A stretch of DNA of 10,799 nucleotides from Holophagaceae bacterium (GTDB taxonomy: Bacteria > Acidobacteriota > Holophagae > Holophagales > Holophagaceae): NCBI GenBank assembly GCA_003158505.1, contig PMJK01000010.1, forward strand, positions 24,772 through 35,570, in the 5' to 3' direction. A model generated the notes under the pieces. That model searched no databases. It saw nothing but the letters and a program-made list of their open reading frames with translations, and was not told where the DNA came from. Below, piece by piece: positions 6,500-10,799 of the stretch. The first letter of the stretch is position 1. Each line of letters begins with the position of its first letter. The position numbers and the translations under genes were made by a program.

Positions 6500-8830
6500 A
6501 TGCTTTCCAGATCCAATCTGTGGCAGCGCCTCTCTGGTGCCTCGCTTTGGCCCTTGGCTTGGGCCCTTGCCTTTGCTTGCGCGGTGCCCTGGTTGGTACC
6601 CGAGCGATGGGATGGCCGGGTAGCTCTCCCTTGGTTGCTCCTCGGCATTGGAATCTGGCTTTCCAGCCTTCCCCTTGCCTGGAGTCGCCGCCGGGCCGTG
6701 GTGCCCCTGGCCCTCAGTCTGGCGGGATTCACGTTCCTCGGCCTGGCTCAAAAGGCCCGTTGGGAGACGGCTCTGCCCGTCGGTTTCCAGACCCTGGAAG
6801 GCCGCATCGCCGCACCTTGGTCCCGGCAGGGCGACCGGCTGCGCGGCCAGATTGACCTGTCTGCCCCCGATTCCATGAAAGGCCTCACCCTGCCCCTTAC
6901 GGTGCCCGCTGACGGCGAACAGGAACCCCCCGGACCCGGCACACCGGTCCGGTTCAGAGCAGAGTTGCAACCCATCCGGCCTGCACCGGTCTTTCTGGCG
7001 GAACGCCCGCTCTGGCGGGCCCGCAGCGACGAGTCGCCCCGGCGAATCAGCCTGACTTCGACCCAACTGATGGAAGTGATCGGTCCAGCCCAGCCCTCCC
7101 CGTTGCTCCGTTTGCAGGTCTTTGCCCGGCGTCGCTTCGAGGCCCTGCCCTTGGATTCCACCGCCAAGGATCTGTGGGGTGCCCTGGCCCTGGGCATCCC
7201 GCCCGCAGACGAGGCCCACTTCAGTGTGTTCACCGAAAGCGGCACCATCCACATCCTGGTGGTGTCGGGACTGCAGGTAACCCTGGTCATGGCCGCCGTG
7301 GAGGCCCTGCTTCGCCGCCTCCGCGCGCGCTGGGCAGCCGCTGGATCCATGGCCGCAGGGTTGCTGTATTCGGCGCTGGTGGGCTTTTCCGCTCCCGTGT
7401 GGCGCGGCCTCTTCATGGGCGTCGCCTGGGCCATCGGTCGAAGCAGCGGGTGGAAACTTCCGCCCGTGGCCGGGTTGCATCTCGCCCTGCTGCTGTGGCT
7501 CCTGGGCCACCCCGCCGCAGGGGTGGAGCCGGGTTTCCTGCTGGCCTGGTGGGCTCTCTTGGGTGTGTTCTGGGGTGCGGAACCCCTGGCCGGTCTCCTA
7601 TCACCCCTATTGGGGCGCCTGGCCCTGCCCTTCGGACGACTGGCCGCTCCCTGGCTGTCCACCATGCCATTGCTGGCCCTGCTGCATGGAGGCGCGCCTT
7701 GGTGGGGCATCATTGCCAACCTCCTGGTGCTTCCCCTGGTGGCCTTTCTCACGCCCCTATGCCTCGCCCTGATCCTGCTGCCCCTGCCGGGCATCACCCA
7801 GGGCGCGGCCTTGGTTCTGACCTGGATGGGGGATCGGCTCGTCCCGGCCCTGACGGGCATCGCACCCCTGGGTACGGGCGTGATTTGGCCCTGGTTATTG
7901 CTGGCCCTGGGATGGCTGGCCTTGGCGCATCTCCAGGGGAGGTTGAGGCGGACCCGGGCCTTGACCGTGGGATTGGTGTTTACATCCCTGGTTTTCCTCC
8001 TGTTCCGCGGCACGGGGCGCAGGGCCGACACCCTTTCGCTCGAGTCCGTGGACATCGGCCAGGGAGATGCGCTGCTGCTGCGGGTGCCAGGCGGCGACGC
8101 CACCCTCATCGACACGGGACTGGGTCCATGGGCAGGCAGGCGTCTGGCCAGGGTGCTGAGCCGGCGAGGGGTACGCGAGCCCGTGCATCTGATCATCACC
8201 CACGCCCACGGCGACCACGCCGGCGGCTGGGCCACCCTGTCGCGGCTTTGGCCCATCCGCACCACCTCGGTGCCAGTGACCGCCGATGACGAGGATCCGT
8301 GGCTCCCGTATCGTCCTTCTGCCGCAGAGAGTCCGGCCGGATTGCTGCGCGGGGACGCCTGGACCCGAGGTGCAGCCGCCTTCAGCGTGCGCTGGCCCGC
8401 CCTAGCCTTCGCCTTGCCCGATGCCAACATGGTGTCCGCCGTCGTACGGGTCGACTGGCAGGACCGGGAATTGTGGCTCATGGGCGATGCCCTGGCCATT
8501 CAGGAGCGGGATCTGATGGACCTGGGCGAGCCGGGTCCAGCCACGCACCGTCTTTTGAAGGCCGGCCATCACGGCAGCCGCAATGCCTCGGATCCAGCCT
8601 GGATCGCGGCGCTGAATCCGGAGGTGGTCTTCATCCCCGCAAGCTTCAGGAACCCATTCGAGCACCCTCATCCAGAAACGCTGGAGACCTTCCGCCGGGA
8701 AGGACCGACACCCTGGATCACGGGACCCTCTTGCGGGGTCCGTGCCTCGGCCGTGGCCGGTGGATGGGACATCGAAACCGGCGATGGAGCCGCAGCCTTC
8801 ACGCCCCTTCGAAGAAACCCGAGGCCCTGA
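6500..8830 (+). CDS. comEC: ComEC/Rec2-family DNA uptake channel
   Basis: This is a full-length 776-residue ComEC, the inner-membrane channel that carries single-stranded DNA into the cytoplasm during natural transformation. The N-terminal part has membrane helices and an OB-like soluble segment (about 95-195). The central Competence domain (about 220-500) has many helices and the signature HILVVSGLQV (251-260). The C-terminal metallo-beta-lactamase-like domain (about 511-765) has VDIGQGDA (517-524), HAHGDH (568-573), LWLMGDA (658-664) and KAGHHGS (687-693), so the metal-binding residues of the presumed nuclease are intact. The family usually has SGLH where this has SGLQ. I chose the ATG at 6500; a TTG at 6443 would add 19 atypical residues and place the inverted repeat inside the gene. 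The ribosome site is weak. Its last 32 bp overlap the convergent nucleosidase-like gene. No other competence gene is in view. Confidence 0.95.
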   Translation: MLSRSNLWQRLSGASLWPLAWALAFACAVPWLVPERWDGRVALPWLLLGIGIWLSSLPLAWSRRRAVVPLALSLAGFTFLGLAQKARWETALPVGFQTLEGRIAAPWSRQGDRLRGQIDLSAPDSMKGLTLPLTVPADGEQEPPGPGTPVRFRAELQPIRPAPVFLAERPLWRARSDESPRRISLTSTQLMEVIGPAQPSPLLRLQVFARRRFEALPLDSTAKDLWGALALGIPPADEAHFSVFTESGTIHILVVSGLQVTLVMAAVEALLRRLRARWAAAGSMAAGLLYSALVGFSAPVWRGLFMGVAWAIGRSSGWKLPPVAGLHLALLLWLLGHPAAGVEPGFLLAWWALLGVFWGAEPLAGLLSPLLGRLALPFGRLAAPWLSTMPLLALLHGGAPWWGIIANLLVLPLVAFLTPLCLALILLPLPGITQGAALVLTWMGDRLVPALTGIAPLGTGVIWPWLLLALGWLALAHLQGRLRRTRALTVGLVFTSLVFLLFRGTGRRADTLSLESVDIGQGDALLLRVPGGDATLIDTGLGPWAGRRLARVLSRRGVREPVHLIITHAHGDHAGGWATLSRLWPIRTTSVPVTADDEDPWLPYRPSAAESPAGLLRGDAWTRGAAAFSVRWPALAFALPDANMVSAVVRVDWQDRELWLMGDALAIQERDLMDLGEPGPATHRLLKAGHHGSRNASDPAWIAALNPEVVFIPASFRNPFEHPHPETLETFRREGPTPWITGPSCGVRASAVAGGWDIETGDGAAAFTPLRRNPRP

Positions 8831-9380
8831 GACGCTCCACCAGCTGTCGGCTGCCTTCGACATGGTTGGCCATCCACTGGACCTGGGCCTGAGGACCGAC
8901 ATCGTTCACCACCACCAGGGCCGCGCCACAGGGCACGCCCGCCCCGTGACAGGCCGCAAAGACTCCTGTGAGTTCCAGATGCTCCACCGGGGCCACGGAA
9001 CCAAGCAGGGCTGCGCCTTCCAGGGTCCTCGTGATGGCGGACGGGACGGCCACGGAATGGGACGGCAGTGGCCCTGCCATTGTCGAGGCCCAGCCCACCT
9101 GTTCGATCCTGGGGCGGTAGGCATCCCCACGCAATTCCTCCAAAGAGGTGGCGATGGCCTCGGAGGCCCACAGAGCTTCGAACATGCCCAGGCGGTTATC
9201 GTAGCGCCCGCAGGTACCGAGGAACAGCACGGCCTCTGGCTGCTTCCCCAGCAGCAATCGCGCGGTGGCGGCGGCGGCCGTGACGGCTCCCACACCTACC
9301 GTGGCCACCTCCCAGCCCATGGGAGGATGAGTGGCGAGGGGACCCAGTTCAGGAGCGAAGGCAGATAGCAGGAGACGCAT
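8799..9380 (-). CDS. Nucleoside phosphorylase/nucleosidase-family protein (possible futalosine hydrolase-like)
   Basis: This 193-residue protein has the PNP/MTA-SAH nucleosidase pattern: a first strand LLLSAFAPEL (3-12), VGVGAVTAAAATARLL (28-43), AVLFLGTCG (50-58), and a C-terminal segment in which Glu136 (EHLEL) matches the ribose-binding glutamate of MTA/SAH nucleosidase (ME motif). Asp160 (VNDVG) matches its catalytic acid (SDVA), judged by eye. Enzymes of this family split purine nucleosides or related compounds into base and sugar. The short length and the tail after VNDVG resemble futalosine hydrolase (MqnB) of the alternative menaquinone route, but substrate cannot be fixed. The start is the only ATG after an in-frame TAG 12 bp upstream of it; the ribosome site is poor. 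It follows the Dnmt2-like gene by 20 bp, so co-transcription is likely. Confidence 0.7.
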   Translation of the reverse strand: MRLLLSAFAPELGPLATHPPMGWEVATVGVGAVTAAAATARLLLGKQPEAVLFLGTCGRYDNRLGMFEALWASEAIATSLEELRGDAYRPRIEQVGWASTMAGPLPSHSVAVPSAITRTLEGAALLGSVAPVEHLELTGVFAACHGAGVPCGAALVVVNDVGPQAQVQWMANHVEGSRQLVERLRASGFFEGA

Positions 9381-9400
9381 GATGAGCCGATTCTACCGTT

Positions 9401-10258
9401 CTACAGATGATCCAGCGCCCAGACCGCGACGGGAATGGAAAGGCCATTGCCCAGCAACCGGTAGCGGGCTTCGAAAGACAGGGATACCGGGAATCGGAAC
9501 CCGGCTGGCAGTCCAAGGAGGCGTGCCACTTCAGCGGGGGAGAAGCGCCGCACCCCTCGATCCGTCTTCAGGAAGGGCCCGCTGCCCACGAAGCGCCGGC
9601 CATAGCCGCCGATGAAACAGGTGCTGCGGCGATCCCCAGGCTCCACCAGATCGAGCCCGTGGTGACGACGGGCCAAAATTTCAGGCCGCAGGTAGAGTCG
9701 CTCGTCCTCCACTGCATCCAGGAAATCCGCCAGGGGATCCGGTGGAAGGTCCGGCGCCGGGAGCGCCTTCAGGGGCCTCCGTGCGGCCAGGATGAACACC
9801 CGGGGCCGCTGGTTGGGCAGGCCGAAGCGGCTGGGGCAGGCCTGGAGATCCAGCTGGTGCATGCCCTGGGCCCGGATGCGCTCTGACAGCAGGGCATGGG
9901 CATCCGAACCCAGGAATCCCTCCACGTTCTCCACCACCAGGCGGTCCGGCGGCGCCAGCGGGAAGAGGTCCATGAGATGGCGGAAGGCCCTGGACCGCAG
10001 ATCCGAAAGACCCTTGTGGTTCCCCATCCGACAGAAGGGCTGGCAGGGCGGACTCATGAGCCAGGTATCGGCCCCGAGGTCCGCCAATTCCTTCGCGGGC
10101 AGCGTGGCCAATTCCCTGGCCCTGGGCTCATGCCCGTGGTTGAGGATGTAGGTGGCGTTGGCGACCTCGCTCACGTCATAGGCCGCCAGGACGCTCCCTC
10201 GATCCTGGAGGGCGCAGCGCCAGCCGCCCAGGCCCGAGAACAACTCCAGCACGCGCAT
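9401..10258 (-). CDS. Dnmt2-type cytosine-C5 methyltransferase (probable tRNA C38 methyltransferase)
   Basis: This 285-residue enzyme has the cytosine-C5 methyltransferase motifs in order: FSGLGG (7-12, S-adenosylmethionine binding), MSPPCQPF (68-75, with catalytic Cys72), ENVEGF (110-115), LPNQRPRVF (147-155) and RYRLLGNGLSIPVA (265-278). It resembles Dnmt2/TRDMT1 more than DNA methyltransferases: MSPPCQPFxRxG, the ENVxGF block, a short target-recognition region, and CFIGGYG (214-220) matching the Dnmt2 hallmark CFTKGYG, followed by a region like FTPKEIANLLGFP. Dnmt2 enzymes methylate C38 of tRNA-Asp, and the Geobacter homologue is reported to prefer tRNA-Glu. The Thr of the CFT hallmark is Ile here. 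The ATG at 10258 shares its A with the upstream gene's TGA (TGATG), so translation is probably coupled. No restriction endonuclease is nearby. An orphan DNA methyltransferase is the main alternative. Confidence 0.88.
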   Translation of the reverse strand: MRVLELFSGLGGWRCALQDRGSVLAAYDVSEVANATYILNHGHEPRARELATLPAKELADLGADTWLMSPPCQPFCRMGNHKGLSDLRSRAFRHLMDLFPLAPPDRLVVENVEGFLGSDAHALLSERIRAQGMHQLDLQACPSRFGLPNQRPRVFILAARRPLKALPAPDLPPDPLADFLDAVEDERLYLRPEILARRHHGLDLVEPGDRRSTCFIGGYGRRFVGSGPFLKTDRGVRRFSPAEVARLLGLPAGFRFPVSLSFEARYRLLGNGLSIPVAVWALDHL

Positions 10259-10799
10259 CAACCGCAACCGCTTCCACAACCGCCACAGGCGACGATCTGG
10301 AGGGTGGTGCCCTTCGCGAGGGTGCGACCTTCGAGGTACAGGAGCAAAGCCAGGAGCAGGCCCGTGCCCGCATCGGCCCAGGGGAACCATTGGCCCAGGA
10401 GGCTGCCTGCCAGCAGTAGTGCAGCCAGTTCGAGCATGGTGCGGGTCCGGGCGGCGTCCAGGTCCAGGGCCGGATGGATCCCTGCGAGACCCCGCTTGGC
10501 GAGCCAGAGGGCTGCCTCGAGTCCGACGGCGAGCAGGGCCAGGCTCAAGCTGACGAGTCTGGCCTGGGGTGCGCGATCGCCCAGCAGTGCCGATACCGAG
10601 GCCATGGCCAGCCCCAGGGCCAAGAGGCGCAGGAGATGGCTCACGACCCGCAGAGTCAATCGATCCCGTTCCAACCCGCTATTGCCAAGGCCTTCCCGGA
10701 TGCGCCCGCGCAGGCTCAGGGCGATCGGCACCTGCAGGAGACTCGCCGCGCCGAAGCCCCACAGGGCGATGGCGCCATCCGTGAGGCCCAGCCAGAGGG
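10258..10799 (-). CDS. Polytopic membrane protein, degenerate cation-diffusion-facilitator-like, with Cys-rich tail (partial)
   Basis: The reading frame runs off the right edge; 179 C-terminal residues are visible, beginning LWLGLTDGAIALWGF. A GTG at 10731 is not the start, since the frame stays open and hydrophobic upstream. About five membrane segments are seen (about 1-29, 51-73, 81-100, 121-137, 142-158 of the visible part). The layout and phrases such as PWADAGTGLLLALLLYLEG recall the last helices of cation-diffusion-facilitator transporters. However, the Asp/His pairs that bind metal in helices 2 and 5 are not present at matching places, so transport is doubtful. The chain ends in CGGCGSGCG, three cysteines in nine residues, a possible metal or cofactor site. 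Its stop overlaps the Dnmt2-like start by one base. The family call is weak; the membrane nature is firm. Confidence 0.6.
   Translation of the reverse strand, partial: LWLGLTDGAIALWGFGAASLLQVPIALSLRGRIREGLGNSGLERDRLTLRVVSHLLRLLALGLAMASVSALLGDRAPQARLVSLSLALLAVGLEAALWLAKRGLAGIHPALDLDAARTRTMLELAALLLAGSLLGQWFPWADAGTGLLLALLLYLEGRTLAKGTTLQIVACGGCGSGCG

Noticed and set aside
7174..8289. 371-codon frame inside comEC on the same strand
   Set aside because: Gly/Arg/Pro-rich shadow frame with no recognisable motif.
6748..8499. 583-codon open frame antisense to comEC
   Set aside because: Its product is an Arg/Ser/Pro-rich low-complexity chain with no motif, a shadow of GC-rich codon use opposite a well-supported comEC.
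9401..10258. Restriction-modification system
   Set aside because: No endonuclease or specificity gene flanks the methyltransferase, and its motifs match Dnmt2 better than DNA methyltransferases.
1..10799. tRNA, rRNA, CRISPR array, riboswitch or prophage
   Set aside because: No cloverleaf, repeat-spacer array, riboswitch core or phage gene was recognised by eye; nearly all of the window is explained by protein genes.

Overview
The window is GC-rich, densely coding bacterial DNA. It has nine complete or near-complete genes, one gene cut by the right edge, and a short insertion-sequence scar at the left edge. Gene content (NtrC-type regulator, ComEC, MoaE, a TonB-C protein fused to a kinase-like domain, a bacterial Dnmt2 homologue) suggests a Gram-negative environmental bacterium. 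My guess is Acidobacteriota, possibly the Holophaga/Geothrix group, but this is inference from style and content; there is no rRNA or other marker here.

Layout. (1) 1-109: remnant of an IS3-type OrfA start, ended by a 7-bp tandem repeat. (2) 110-2376: moaE (minus, molybdopterin synthase large subunit) diverges from a lat-rnhA pair (plus; lysine 6-aminotransferase and RNase HI) joined by an ATGA stop/start overlap. A GC-rich hairpin at 2381-2400 separates rnhA from the convergent gene. (3) 2422-6426 (minus): an NtrC-family sigma-54 activator is coupled by a TTGA overlap to a small secreted protein resembling zinc-dependent phospholipase C/S1-P1 nucleases. After a 106-bp gap holding a short palindromic repeat array comes a 605-residue pseudokinase / transmembrane / coiled-coil / TonB C-terminal fusion. 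(4) 6500-8830 (plus): full-length comEC, divergent from the regulator; a perfect 7-bp inverted repeat lies between them. (5) 8799-10799 (minus): a polytopic membrane protein with a Cys-rich tail (5' end outside the window), a Dnmt2-type cytosine-C5 methyltransferase and a nucleoside phosphorylase/nucleosidase-like protein. They are packed as one probable transcription unit whose last gene overlaps the 3' end of comEC by 32 bp.

Most interesting items: the Dnmt2 homologue (probable tRNA C38 methyltransferase rather than a DNA restriction-modification enzyme); the pseudokinase-TonB fusion, which has lost the catalytic Lys, Asp and Asn of kinases; and the two palindromic elements in front of the pseudokinase gene and between the regulator and comEC. 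No RNA genes, CRISPR arrays, complete mobile elements or origins were recognised.
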